Of a stretch of DNA of 34,123 nucleotides, positions 25,773 to 34,123 are shown in pieces. Every line of letters starts with the position of its first letter. Position 1 is the stretch's first letter. A program made the translations under genes and the position numbers. The notes below the pieces were generated by a model, which was given only the letters and a program-made list of their open reading frames with translations, did not search any database and was not told the DNA's origin. Where the stretch lies: the NCBI GenBank assembly GCA_029945665.1, contig JAQSCZ010000094.1, forward strand, positions 76,574 through 110,696. Reading direction: 5' to 3'. The DNA comes from a bacterium (GTDB lineage Bacteria > Bacteroidota > Bacteroidia > NS11-12g > UBA955).

Positions 25773-27038
25773 TTAGCTTCTTTTGGCTAGCTTTTTCTTC
25801 TGAACTAAATTCAATGAATTAATTTTCTTGTATTGCGTAACCTTGGCTTTTGGAACTTGTATCTTAAGTTTCTGTCCTTTAAAAATAGACTCTCGTTTCA
25901 TGCCATTCCACTTCTTTATATCGCTAACCCTACAGTCAAACAAATCGGCAATCAGCAATAGACCATCACCTTTTTTAACAATGTATGTAATGGTTACTTT
26001 AGACTTTTCGACGACCTTAGGCTTTGTTGGTTCGTCCTCTGTGTCATCCGATTCAACAACTGGCTGATCGATTGGCGGTTTTACATAAATTCGTTCTCCC
26101 AGATTCAATGAATCTTTCAGCAAGGTATCAGAAAAAACAAAAGTTGGCGGAAATAAAATATTTAATTTTTCATGGTACTCTGCAATTTTGTCCTTAGGTA
26201 ATTTTAAACCAATCACATTGTAACTTGTTGGCGCTATTGAAATACGCAATTCGGAATTGCATTGTTTCAAAACTTCTTCGGAAATATTAAGTTGATAAGA
26301 TAACGAAGACAGGCTTATTTCATGCTGAACTTGCACTGTATCTGTTTCGGGTAATCTGTACTTAATTGGTACGATGCGGTGTTCTGCATAAAAATTCCAG
26401 ATATACAAAAAAGCAAAATAATTAACAGCGGTGTTTTGAAACTCAATGTCAAGTTTGTTGTGAATGACCCCATAGTCTAATGAATTATTGGCCTTATGGA
26501 TGGCCATGTTCATATTTATTGGACCACATCTAAAAGCAACTAAACTTTTTAGCCAATCTTGATAAATTAAATTTAAATCCTTAAAATAAGTAGCTGCTAC
26601 TTTCGAACTCTTGTTTGCATTTCTTCTTTCATCAACATAACTATTGGTTGTTAAATCATACTTTTTAGCTATCGCGTAAGTCAGTGCCCACATGCCACTT
26701 GCTCCATCTAAATCTACAAAAGTCGGATTGCTTTCGCTGTTCGCAGCACATGCCAAAAACAATTGTTTTGGCACACCGTTTTCTTCAAATAAGTGTGCAT
26801 TTAAGTTATAATAATATTGGGTTTTACCAATTAGAATGGCCGTTGAATTATTTAAATTCTTAATGTAAACACCAATCTGACGTCTTACATTTTCATTATA
26901 AAATACTGAAACTTGAGAGTTTGTTTTTAAAAGTTTTTGAAAATAAGGGTCCTTTATAAAACTTGAATCAGAAGGATTAGCAATGCCTGCTATAACATTG
27001 AATATAAATACCAAACAAATAAAAAACCGCTGCATCAT
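25773..27038 (-). CDS. Lytic transglycosylase-like protein with C-terminal LysM
   Basis: The 421-residue protein has a signal peptide (about residues 1-20). A domain resembling MltD-type lytic transglycosylases follows: CAANSESNP with Glu102 as candidate catalytic acid, GASGMWAL (112-119), YDLTTNSYVDERRN, and SLVAFRCGP where AYNxGP is usual. A linker rich in Pro, Glu and Thr leads to one LysM domain (TYIVKKGDGLLLIADLF to GQKLKIQV, about 347-391), which binds peptidoglycan. The Asn-Gly change in AYNxGP and the short spacing after the Glu make reduced activity possible. An exact -7 element TAATTTTG lies 18-25 bases upstream. Confidence 0.8.
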   Translation of the reverse strand: MMQRFFICLVFIFNVIAGIANPSDSSFIKDPYFQKLLKTNSQVSVFYNENVRRQIGVYIKNLNNSTAILIGKTQYYYNLNAHLFEENGVPKQLFLACAANSESNPTFVDLDGASGMWALTYAIAKKYDLTTNSYVDERRNANKSSKVAATYFKDLNLIYQDWLKSLVAFRCGPINMNMAIHKANNSLDYGVIHNKLDIEFQNTAVNYFAFLYIWNFYAEHRIVPIKYRLPETDTVQVQHEISLSSLSYQLNISEEVLKQCNSELRISIAPTSYNVIGLKLPKDKIAEYHEKLNILFPPTFVFSDTLLKDSLNLGERIYVKPPIDQPVVESDDTEDEPTKPKVVEKSKVTITYIVKKGDGLLLIADLFDCRVSDIKKWNGMKRESIFKGQKLKIQVPKAKVTQYKKINSLNLVQKKKLAKRS

Positions 27039-27055
27039 AACTTAAATAGAATCTC

Positions 27056-27063
27056 CAAAATTA
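27056..27063 (-). promoter_or_regulatory. Predicted -7 element of the LysM transglycosylase-like gene
   Basis: TAATTTTG on the - strand exactly fits TAnnTTTG and lies 18 bases before the ATG. A TTTG lies 14 bases upstream, shorter than the usual spacer. Confidence 0.4.
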
Positions 27064-27142
27064 ACATTTTATTATGACAAATGCCGTTTGTTGGCAATCT
27101 GTGCAGATTTTAAAATAGTGTCGTATCTGAACATCACAACTT

Positions 27143-28546
27143 CTATTTTGGCAATGACCACAAGCGCTCATACAAAGGCTTGAAATACAATTGTTGTAAA
27201 ACCACTAACAAAAAGAAACCAATATATACGGCAAATGTGAAAAATGAATCGGCCTCAGAGGAATTAATATACTCACTAGGACACACCTGAATGTTATTAC
27301 TATCCGCATACCAATGATACATTTGATGGTTATACAATATATACAAGGACACAGCGATTAGTGGTAAAAAAGGCACCAATATATTAAATATAGAAACGGC
27401 AAACGCATTAACTATTCGGTATCGTTTCTGATAAAAGACCCTAATGGACAATAGAAACAGAACAAGCGTCCACAAGACCGCAATAACCCCTAAAGCAATG
27501 ATATTGATTCCAACATTGAGATATTCATTAAAAAAAACACCAAACACAATTGAATTAACTATAACTAATAGGATACATATACCAATGGTAATTAAAAAAA
27601 ATTTCAACGACGTGTTTCTGAAAATAGTTAGAATTAAGAGTGTTAAAGGCAACAATACAATTAACCAAATGAAGTAGAAATAACGGTCTAATAAAAAATC
27701 GAATCGACTAATCACTGTAAAATCAGTGTCTATAATTGAATGAGCCGCATTGTTTATCGACGTATTAATATCCTCGAAGGTTAGGTCTCTTTGATAGGCC
27801 AAGGTATCATCTATTAAGGCTGTTATTTTTTGAACCGAGTAGGGATGTGACAGTCCTATACTTTTTAAAACGGTTAAATAACTTTCCACCCCTTGCCGAA
27901 TACTATCTTTTCCTTGTATTCCGTAAAAACGTTCTTGCACAGCCGAATAAATCAAATAATTTGAATCTAATTTATGATACGAGTCGTAACCATAATAATT
28001 ACTAGGACAGCTTAATTTATAGGAGATCGCATTTAAATGCATGGAATCCATAGGTAAATAAATCGCTTGCAAATCATATTCATTCTGAGGAAAAAATCCC
28101 GCATTTACATTGAGTATATTAACCTTTTCATGGTCATTACCCTTTTGAATTTTAAAATGTGAATCAAGCAACTTTACCGCAGGCATTACTAAAATGCATG
28201 AAGAAATTAATAACATACAGAGATATTGCGACAACATATTGACCCATTCGCGACCCCATACCCTATTGCCATGCTGTTTAGTGCTGTTATGTCGAAACAA
28301 AAAAAACAACCAGATAATCAGAGCAGCCAACATGCATAAAATTGAGAGCAACCAATAGAATCCCAGAAAATCATTGTTGATTAATTCATTCGATACCAAC
28401 AATCCAAAGACAACCATGGCGAGCCATACAAAAAGAGAATACCAAGCCACAAAATGAATCCGACTGTTCCATATTAATGGGAAATTTAGCAATAAATAGC
28501 GGTCTACTTTTACGAGGAAATTTGGCATTAAAAACTTTTTTAACAT
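27143..28546 (-). CDS. Membrane subunit of a putative ABC transporter
   Basis: No named family recognised. The 467-residue protein has about three membrane segments in the first 130 residues. A large extracytoplasmic region follows (about residues 130-290, Tyr- and Ser-rich, with no recognised domain), then about five more segments to the C terminus. It starts 13 bases after the ABC ATPase gene on the same strand, so it is the obvious membrane partner. The layout of helices around one large exterior domain recalls ABC exporters of the ABC-2 class. The substrate is unknown. Confidence 0.7.
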   Translation of the reverse strand: MLKKFLMPNFLVKVDRYLLLNFPLIWNSRIHFVAWYSLFVWLAMVVFGLLVSNELINNDFLGFYWLLSILCMLAALIIWLFFLFRHNSTKQHGNRVWGREWVNMLSQYLCMLLISSCILVMPAVKLLDSHFKIQKGNDHEKVNILNVNAGFFPQNEYDLQAIYLPMDSMHLNAISYKLSCPSNYYGYDSYHKLDSNYLIYSAVQERFYGIQGKDSIRQGVESYLTVLKSIGLSHPYSVQKITALIDDTLAYQRDLTFEDINTSINNAAHSIIDTDFTVISRFDFLLDRYFYFIWLIVLLPLTLLILTIFRNTSLKFFLITIGICILLVIVNSIVFGVFFNEYLNVGINIIALGVIAVLWTLVLFLLSIRVFYQKRYRIVNAFAVSIFNILVPFLPLIAVSLYILYNHQMYHWYADSNNIQVCPSEYINSSEADSFFTFAVYIGFFLLVVLQQLYFKPLYERLWSLPK

Positions 28547-28559
28547 TGAATAATATGGA

Positions 28560-29702
28560 TTAGAATAAACGCTTGGTTGAATTGGTGATGTCTCTATAAT
28601 ATTGAATATCTATATCCGCATCCAATATTCTTTTTAATAGTATTTTGGCGCTTAATATTTTAGAGGTTGTTAGGGTGTAAAAATTATTTTCCGCTTTTAA
28701 TTCTCCATTTAAGCCATTGGCTATTTTTTTTATCTCTTCGAATGGATTTGAGGAAATAAACTCAATGATAATCGTTTCTAAATTATTTGGTGTTGAAGCA
28801 GATTGGTACAAACAATGGCCATCTTTAATAAAAAATAGATCATCCGAAACCTGCTCAACTTCGTGTAATAATTGCGAGCTTAGAATAACCGCCATTGGAT
28901 GACCCTCTGTCATGGCCATGTATTTTAAATCTTGCAAAAATGTTTGCTGTGCCTTAACATCTAAGTTTGCCAAAGGCTCGTCGAGTACCAATATACTTGG
29001 TCGTTTTAGAAGCACCTTTGCCAATTCAAATCGTGTCCGATAACCGCCCGAAATTTGCGACCAAGTAAATTGCCTATACTCATAAAGACCTAAACGTTTA
29101 AGCATTATTTCAACCCTAAATTCTATTTCTTCAGGGTGAAATCCTAAAGTAGCGAGGGCAAACTTTAAATTATCTTCGAGCACACCAAACCAAGCGGGTA
29201 TGCGTTGGGGAATATATCCGATATGCTGTTTAATAGTGTAAGGATCTTGATTCTTCGCAGCAATTAATGGATATTCAATAAAACCTGTACTAGCTAATAA
29301 ATCGCCTGACAACATGCTAAGAAGGGTCGTTTTGCCATTCCCATTTCTGCCAACAACACCTGTTAAACTGCCTGCCTTTAATTCAAAACTAATTGATTTG
29401 AATTGAAATGACCCAACTGCATATTGCTTACTTATACCATTGGCCTTTAGCACTAATTCTGAATGTTCAACACGCATAGGCTCTTCAAATTTTTGTGTAA
29501 TATTTAAATATTCGTGAATATTTAATTCTATCAAATCAACTGATTCTTTATTATTTAACAAATCTGCCATTTTGCGCACAATCTCATTCAAATCACTTTT
29601 GTAAGTTGAACTCAAAGCATGGTCGATACTCCTTTTCAAGGCCACTTCGTGGTTGCCATTATTTAATTCAGATAGCAGTCTGCTCCTAAGTTTTTCACTC
29701 AT
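28560..29702 (-). CDS. ABC transporter ATP-binding protein with N-terminal extension
   Basis: The 380-residue protein has Walker A at GRNGNGKT (118-125), the signature ISGGYRTRFELAK (canonical LSGGQ), and Walker B ILVLDEPLANLD. The ATPase domain ends near residue 310, with a further 70 residues beyond. The first 80 residues are a charged helical extension that ordinary ABC ATPases lack. The Tyr in SGGYR is a substitution for the usual Gln. It is the first gene of a two-gene unit with the membrane protein. Cargo is not deducible. Confidence 0.88.
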   Translation of the reverse strand: MSEKLRSRLLSELNNGNHEVALKRSIDHALSSTYKSDLNEIVRKMADLLNNKESVDLIELNIHEYLNITQKFEEPMRVEHSELVLKANGISKQYAVGSFQFKSISFELKAGSLTGVVGRNGNGKTTLLSMLSGDLLASTGFIEYPLIAAKNQDPYTIKQHIGYIPQRIPAWFGVLEDNLKFALATLGFHPEEIEFRVEIMLKRLGLYEYRQFTWSQISGGYRTRFELAKVLLKRPSILVLDEPLANLDVKAQQTFLQDLKYMAMTEGHPMAVILSSQLLHEVEQVSDDLFFIKDGHCLYQSASTPNNLETIIIEFISSNPFEEIKKIANGLNGELKAENNFYTLTTSKILSAKILLKRILDADIDIQYYRDITNSTKRLF

Positions 29703-29850
29703 TAATTATCGCATTAATTTTTTAATGGTAACGAACTTAATGATTTTTTAGTATCCGGATTAAATTCTATTACTCAAAATTGACCAAGCCTGTTAAAACC
29801 AAGACAAAAGTCTTTGTATTGTCAAGAATTACATTATTTTTCATACTTAA

Positions 29851-29881
29851 TTTGAAACAAAGCTTTAAAGTGTTATTTTCG
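29851..29881 (+). promoter_or_regulatory. Predicted promoter of secDF
   Basis: TTTG (29,851-29,854), 19 bases, and TATTTTCG (29,874-29,881, one mismatch to TAnnTTTG) lie 34 bases before the secDF ATG. The remainder of the 213-base gap between the divergent ABC and secDF genes shows no other clear feature. Confidence 0.55.
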
Positions 29882-29915
29882 CACCCTTAAATAAAATCTG
29901 ATTTAACGTAACAAA

Positions 29916-32888
29916 ATGAAAAATAAAGGTTTAGTAATTTTTATTACAATTGTCTTAGCGCTTACATGCATCTATCAATTGTCTTTTACATGGAAGGCTC
30001 GAAGCTTCGAAGCCAAAGCCAAAGCATTTGCCACCAAAGGCGGGGTATATGACGGTGAGAAATACCGTACTTACTTGGATTCTCTAGGAAGAAAGCCATT
30101 GCTGGACATAGGTATCACCAAAAAGGATTATTTCCAATGTAAAGACGCCGAGCTTAAGCTAGGACTGGATTTACAAGGTGGAATGAACGTTATTTTGGAA
30201 GTTTCAAAAGGTGAAGTTATAAAAACTTTAGCTGGGCAAGCCCAAAAAAATCCTAACCTTCTAGCCGCAGTTTCTAAATCTGAGCAAGACTATCAAAAAG
30301 GTGGCGGCGATTTTGTTGACTTATTTGTAAATAATTTAAAAACAAATTACCCTAACACAACCTTAGGTAGCTTATTTGTTAATAGAGATAATCCTCAACT
30401 TAAATCAAATTCTACTGATGCTGATATCGTTGCATACCTTAAAAGAGAATTAAAAAGCAAAGCAGACAATACTAGACAGGTTATCGAAGCCCGTTTAAAT
30501 TCTGGTAATATCAGTCAGCCGAACATTCAACAACTAGATGGCGGCAGAATATCTGTGGAACTTCCGGGTGTTGATAATCCTAAACGTATCAGAGCCTTGT
30601 TAGAGCAAAGCGCTCGACTTGAATTCTGGGAAGTATACGGCAATAACTCAAAAAATAATTTCGAGGGTTATAAAAAAGTATATGAGCCTATGAACGCTGC
30701 TTATGCTCAAAAATTGCGCTTAACAAAAGGTACTTCATCGGAAGATTCAGCTGAGTTAATAGCCATTGCAGCCATGACAGATTCAACGGCACGCGATAGT
30801 GCTAGAAAAGCTTTCGTAAAAGCACAAAATGCAAAAGATTCTTCTAAGTATCCATTTGCCGAAGCTGGCTTAGTTCCTTTAATGGATCAAAAAGGTAGCA
30901 TCGTGGAAAGTAGTATTTTAGCAAGAGCTCCAAAAGAGCTAATGACTAAAATCAACAAAATGTTAGAAGACCCCATTGTTATAAATGCAATTCCAAAAGA
31001 TGTTAAATTTGCATGGAGTGCAAAACCAGAAAGTGCCGAAATTGCTGTTTATCAACTCTATGCTTTGCGTTCTACCAAAGAAGGTAAATCGGCATTAGGA
31101 AGTGGTGAAGATAATATCATAGCAGATGCATTTGCAACCAATAGTGCTAATAGCGGTCAGGTTGAAGTTAGCATGAGTATGACCCAACAAGCCTCTAAAG
31201 ATTGGAAAAACATCACTAAAAAAGCAGCGAACAACAATGATTTTATAGCCATTGTTTTGGATAATAAGGTATTCTCAGCGCCACGTGTTAACGGAGAAAT
31301 ACCAAATGGTAATTCATCTATCAGTGGTGGTTTTTCTGTTGAAGAAGCTACCGACTTAGCGAACGTTTTAAAAGCAGGTAAACTTCCTGCTCCAGCAACA
31401 ATTATAGCAGAAGATGTGGTTGGTCCTACCTTAGGTGCCGAATCTATCAAGAAAGGTGTTAACTCTTTCATCATCGGTTTTGCTGCTGTATTGGTTTTAA
31501 TGTTATTATATTATAACAGAGGTGGCTTAATTGCTACAATTGCTGTTTTTGCGAACATATTCTTTATCATTGGTATATTGGCTTCTTATGGTGCCGCATT
31601 AACCTTACCAGGTATCGCTGGTATCGTGTTAACAATCGGTATGGCCGTAGATGCGAACGTACTAATTTACGAAAGGATTAAAGAAGAAATAAGAAATGGA
31701 AGAAGCATGAAGCTTTCTGTTTCTCAAGGTTTCTCTGCAGCGTTTTCTTCTATTATAGATGGTAACCTAACAACCTTGATTGCCGCAATCATTATGACCT
31801 TCGTTGGTGCAGGTCCTGTTTATGGCTTCGCAATTATCTTAATTATTGGTATCCTTACCTCTTTATTCACCTCTATTTTTATTACAAGAATATTAATTGA
31901 AAGTAGAACTGAAAAAGGCAAAGATGTATCGTTCTCTAATAATTTTACGAAAAACTTAATGTTGAATTCTAATTTCGATTTTATTGGAAAAAGAAAACGT
32001 TTCTATGCAATCTCAAGTATTATAATTGTCATTGGTTTTGCTGTCTTAATTAAGAATGGCGGATTAAGTACTGGTATCGATTTCAAAGGCGGTTACGGTT
32101 ATGTAATGCAATTGCAAACAGGTAAACAAGCTGAAGATATCAAAGCGGCCTTAGATAAAGGCTTGCCGGGAAGTAGCAATGAAGTAAAAACCATTGGTAA
32201 CGAAGGCCGTTATAAAATTGTAACTACCTACAAAATCAATGAGCCAAGCATGAGTGCTGATAGTATAGAGGACGATGTAATAAGAGCCCTTGCGCCATAT
32301 AACGCCAGCAAAGACAATATATTAAGTAGTTCGGAAGTTGGACCAACAGTTGCTTCGGATATCAGAACAAAATCAATGTGGGTTGTAATTGTTTCGATTA
32401 TTGCAATTTTTCTTTACATTATTATTCGATTCAAAAACATTGGGTTTGCAGTTGGTGCAATTGTAGCTTTGTTACACGACGTATTGATGGTATTTGCTAT
32501 CTTCGCCTTACTTGATGGTGTGGTTCCCTTCGCATTAGAATTAGATCAAAATTTTATTGGGGCTGTGCTCACAATCATCGGTTATTCAATTAACGATACC
32601 GTTGTAATTTTCGATAGAATTAGAGAAAATTTAAACGAGTTTAAATCGGAACACGATAAAGGTAAAATTATTAACAGTGCAATCAATCAAACCTTGAGTA
32701 GAACCATCATGACTTCCGTAACTGTATTTGTTGTGGTATTGGTTTTATTCTTATTTGGTGGACTTGCTTTGAAAGGTTTCTCATTAGCCCTATTAATTGG
32801 TGTAATAAGTGGTAGTTATTCAACTGTCTTTATTGCTTGTCCAATTGTGTTAGACTTATTCAAAAAAGATAAATCAATGCTAAGTTAA
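29916..32888 (+). CDS. secDF: Fused protein-export membrane protein SecDF
   Basis: SecDF uses the proton-motive force to help SecYEG complete protein export. The 990-residue protein is a single-chain SecD-SecF fusion, as commonly found in Bacteroidota. It begins with a membrane helix (about 5-23), then the SecD motif LGLDLQGGMNV (82-92). A long periplasmic P1 region and six helices follow, with the conserved GMAVDANVLIYERIKEE and DGNLTTLIAA. The SecF half begins near residue 680 with IDFKGGYGYVMQL. It contains GYSINDTVVIFDRIREN and LSRTIMTS. It has its own promoter and a strong terminator. Confidence 0.97.
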   Translation: MKNKGLVIFITIVLALTCIYQLSFTWKARSFEAKAKAFATKGGVYDGEKYRTYLDSLGRKPLLDIGITKKDYFQCKDAELKLGLDLQGGMNVILEVSKGEVIKTLAGQAQKNPNLLAAVSKSEQDYQKGGGDFVDLFVNNLKTNYPNTTLGSLFVNRDNPQLKSNSTDADIVAYLKRELKSKADNTRQVIEARLNSGNISQPNIQQLDGGRISVELPGVDNPKRIRALLEQSARLEFWEVYGNNSKNNFEGYKKVYEPMNAAYAQKLRLTKGTSSEDSAELIAIAAMTDSTARDSARKAFVKAQNAKDSSKYPFAEAGLVPLMDQKGSIVESSILARAPKELMTKINKMLEDPIVINAIPKDVKFAWSAKPESAEIAVYQLYALRSTKEGKSALGSGEDNIIADAFATNSANSGQVEVSMSMTQQASKDWKNITKKAANNNDFIAIVLDNKVFSAPRVNGEIPNGNSSISGGFSVEEATDLANVLKAGKLPAPATIIAEDVVGPTLGAESIKKGVNSFIIGFAAVLVLMLLYYNRGGLIATIAVFANIFFIIGILASYGAALTLPGIAGIVLTIGMAVDANVLIYERIKEEIRNGRSMKLSVSQGFSAAFSSIIDGNLTTLIAAIIMTFVGAGPVYGFAIILIIGILTSLFTSIFITRILIESRTEKGKDVSFSNNFTKNLMLNSNFDFIGKRKRFYAISSIIIVIGFAVLIKNGGLSTGIDFKGGYGYVMQLQTGKQAEDIKAALDKGLPGSSNEVKTIGNEGRYKIVTTYKINEPSMSADSIEDDVIRALAPYNASKDNILSSSEVGPTVASDIRTKSMWVVIVSIIAIFLYIIIRFKNIGFAVGAIVALLHDVLMVFAIFALLDGVVPFALELDQNFIGAVLTIIGYSINDTVVIFDRIRENLNEFKSEHDKGKIINSAINQTLSRTIMTSVTVFVVVLVLFLFGGLALKGFSLALLIGVISGSYSTVFIACPIVLDLFKKDKSMLS

Positions 32889-32899
32889 GTAACCTATTT

Positions 32900-32936
32900 A
32901 AAAAAGCCCTGTGTAAAAAATACACAGGGCTTTTTT
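32900..32936 (+). terminator. Strong intrinsic terminator after secDF
   Basis: AAAAAGCCCTGTGTA (32,901-32,915) and TACACAGGGCTTTTT (32,921-32,935) are perfectly complementary around a five-base loop, and a T run of six follows. It lies 12 bases after the secDF stop. Confidence 0.92.
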
Positions 32937-33034
32937 ATGCTTAATAATTATATGTCATTACAAGAAAATACAAGGCTTTAAATGCATCAATGGCATTGTA
33001 TTTGCACTTTTCTGTAACAAAATATATTTATTGA

Positions 33035-33880
33035 ATGAAACCATTTATCTTATTAGGAACTGCGTTGGTATTAGTTACCACCCCAGCTTGTGTAAGCAAG
33101 AAGAAATACAAATTACAATCGACAGAGCTCGAAAGTGTAAAGAAGAAATTTGACGATGTAAGTCGCGATTTAAATCTATGCATGTCTGAAAAAGAAAAAC
33201 AAGAAGCCAAAATTAAATCGCTACAAAATGAAGTTGATGTGCTTAAATCCAATAGTAATGCCTTGGTTAATCAACTTACAAACTTGGCCGTATTAACTCA
33301 GACACAAGCAGAAAGTGTTAAAAAGTCCATAGAAAATTTAAATTCAAAAGACGCATATATCAAAGACTTACAAGTGGCTATGGCCCGCAAAGATTCTTTA
33401 AACTTAGCACTCGTTCTAAATCTAAAAGGCGCATTGAAAGATATTAACGACCAGGATATAGAAGTTAAAGTAGAAGGCAGTGCCGTTTTTATTTCGCTAT
33501 CTGATAAATTATTATTTAGTAGTGGAAGTTATGATATTACCCCGCGTGCCAAAGAAGTATTAGGCAAAGTTGCCTTAATTTTAAATGCTCAGAAAGAATT
33601 GCAATTTATGGTGGAAGGACACACCGATAATAAACCAATAAAAACCTCATCAATAAAAGACAATTGGGATTTGAGTGTACTAAGAGCATCTTCTGTTGTG
33701 CGCACCTTACAAAAAGAATTTGGTGTTGAACCACAACGTATGATTGCTTGCGGCAGAAGTGAATACATGCCGATGGTTAGCAATAATACAGATGAAAATC
33801 GCTCTTTAAATAGAAGAACCAGAATTGTTATTATTCCTCAGCTAGACCAATTCTTCAAACTACTTGAAGTAAAAAAATAA
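33035..33880 (+). CDS. OmpA-family outer-membrane lipoprotein
   Basis: The 281-residue protein has a lipoprotein signal with Cys19 (TTPACVSKKK). An approximately 100-residue coiled coil follows, rich in Lys, Glu, Ser and Leu. The C-terminal OmpA-like peptidoglycan-binding domain carries VEGHTDNKPI, NWDLSVLRASSVV and SLNRRTRIVI. These residues include the Asp and Arg that bind diaminopimelate in the family. It probably links the outer membrane to the wall, in a Pal-like way. A MotB stator role is excluded by the lipobox and lack of a membrane helix. It is the only gene between secDF and the end of the window. Confidence 0.92.
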   Translation: MKPFILLGTALVLVTTPACVSKKKYKLQSTELESVKKKFDDVSRDLNLCMSEKEKQEAKIKSLQNEVDVLKSNSNALVNQLTNLAVLTQTQAESVKKSIENLNSKDAYIKDLQVAMARKDSLNLALVLNLKGALKDINDQDIEVKVEGSAVFISLSDKLLFSSGSYDITPRAKEVLGKVALILNAQKELQFMVEGHTDNKPIKTSSIKDNWDLSVLRASSVVRTLQKEFGVEPQRMIACGRSEYMPMVSNNTDENRSLNRRTRIVIIPQLDQFFKLLEVKK

Positions 33881-33893
33881 TTGACCCTGAATT

Positions 33894-33928
33894 AAAAAAA
33901 CTACATTCATTGGATGCAGTTTTTTTTG
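33894..33928 (+). terminator. Intrinsic terminator after the OmpA-like gene
   Basis: AAAAAAACT at 33,894-33,902 pairs with AGTTTTTTT at 33,918-33,927, and CATTC pairs with GGATG inside (one G-U). A run of eight T residues follows. It lies 14 bases after the stop. Confidence 0.8.
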
Positions 33929-34074
33929 TTTTATAGATTTCATAATGCTTTTGTTTATTCTTTAGTCCGCCACCTAGCAGTATGGATAAACTATAGCGGC
34001 ATTTAACAATGATAATTTTGACACTAAATAATATTTATAATTGGTATTATAAGTCGTCATTTTTAGCAATAAAA

Positions 34075-34107
34075 AAAGGCCCTGTGTAATAATTACACAG
34101 GGCCTTT
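34075..34107. terminator. Terminator-like hairpin near the window end, near-copy of the secDF terminator
   Basis: AAAGGCCCTGTGTAA (34,075-34,089) pairs perfectly with TTACACAGGGCCTTT (34,093-34,107) around a three-base loop. The stem core GCCCTGTGTA is identical to that of the secDF terminator. Seven A residues on the left side give the - strand a better T tract. It may end a gene on either side of the window edge, or a small RNA. Confidence 0.65.
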
Positions 34108-34123
34108 CTATTAAAGTTTATTA

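Noticed and set aside
1-34123. CRISPR arrays, insertion sequences, prophage genes, tRNA or rRNA genes
   Set aside because: No regularly spaced repeats, transposase, integrase or phage-like proteins, and no recognisable tRNA cloverleaf or rRNA in the intergenic regions.

Overview
The window reads as chromosome of a low-GC Bacteroidota bacterium (order not resolved). Evidence: a murE-mraY-murD-ftsW-murG-murC-ftsQ-ftsA-ftsZ cluster in the order usual for the phylum; a fused SecD-SecF; two proteins with C-terminal type IX secretion (T9SS) sorting domains; a DUF1684 lipoprotein; a TonB receptor beside HmuY-like proteins; and promoter elements of the Bacteroidota form TAnnTTTG with an upstream TTG, usually without Shine-Dalgarno sequences. 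TTG starts are frequent (murD, murG, one sensor kinase, the TonB receptor).

Positions 1-10,030 (+) hold the end of murE and the rest of the wall and division cluster, tightly packed with short overlaps. It ends at a bidirectional terminator shared with a convergent small gene of unknown function (10,131-10,613, -). Positions 10,614-10,999 have no protein gene. They contain a strong long-hairpin RNA candidate with 6S-like architecture, most likely on the - strand and followed by its own terminator. Next to it is a cluster of CGTA-N4-TACG dyads, then a near-consensus promoter for a small Asn-rich protein. That gene leads into a translationally overlapping trio: multi-pass membrane protein, NarL-type histidine kinase, LuxR-type response regulator. 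Together they look like a self-contained signalling cassette without known function.

Positions 13,504-15,528 (+) carry fabG, tatC and rpiB; a small cytochrome b5-like gene faces them. Positions 15,823-17,665 (+) encode a second, OmpR-type two-component pair. Directly downstream is a probable heme-uptake operon (17,776-22,597): a T9SS-exported protein with two HmuY-like repeats, a TonB-dependent receptor with the FRAP-His-NxEL heme-receptor signature, a lipoprotein paralogue of the first protein, and a CxxCC cysteine-cluster protein. The pair of surface proteins bracketing the receptor is the most unusual protein-level arrangement here.

Positions 22,599-29,702 are all on the - strand: a PNGase F-like T9SS-exported enzyme, a small membrane protein, a DUF1684 lipoprotein, a lytic-transglycosylase-like LysM protein, and a two-gene ABC transporter. 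The window closes on the + strand with secDF, driven by a good promoter, and an OmpA-family lipoprotein. secDF and the last bases of the window carry two near-identical terminator stems.
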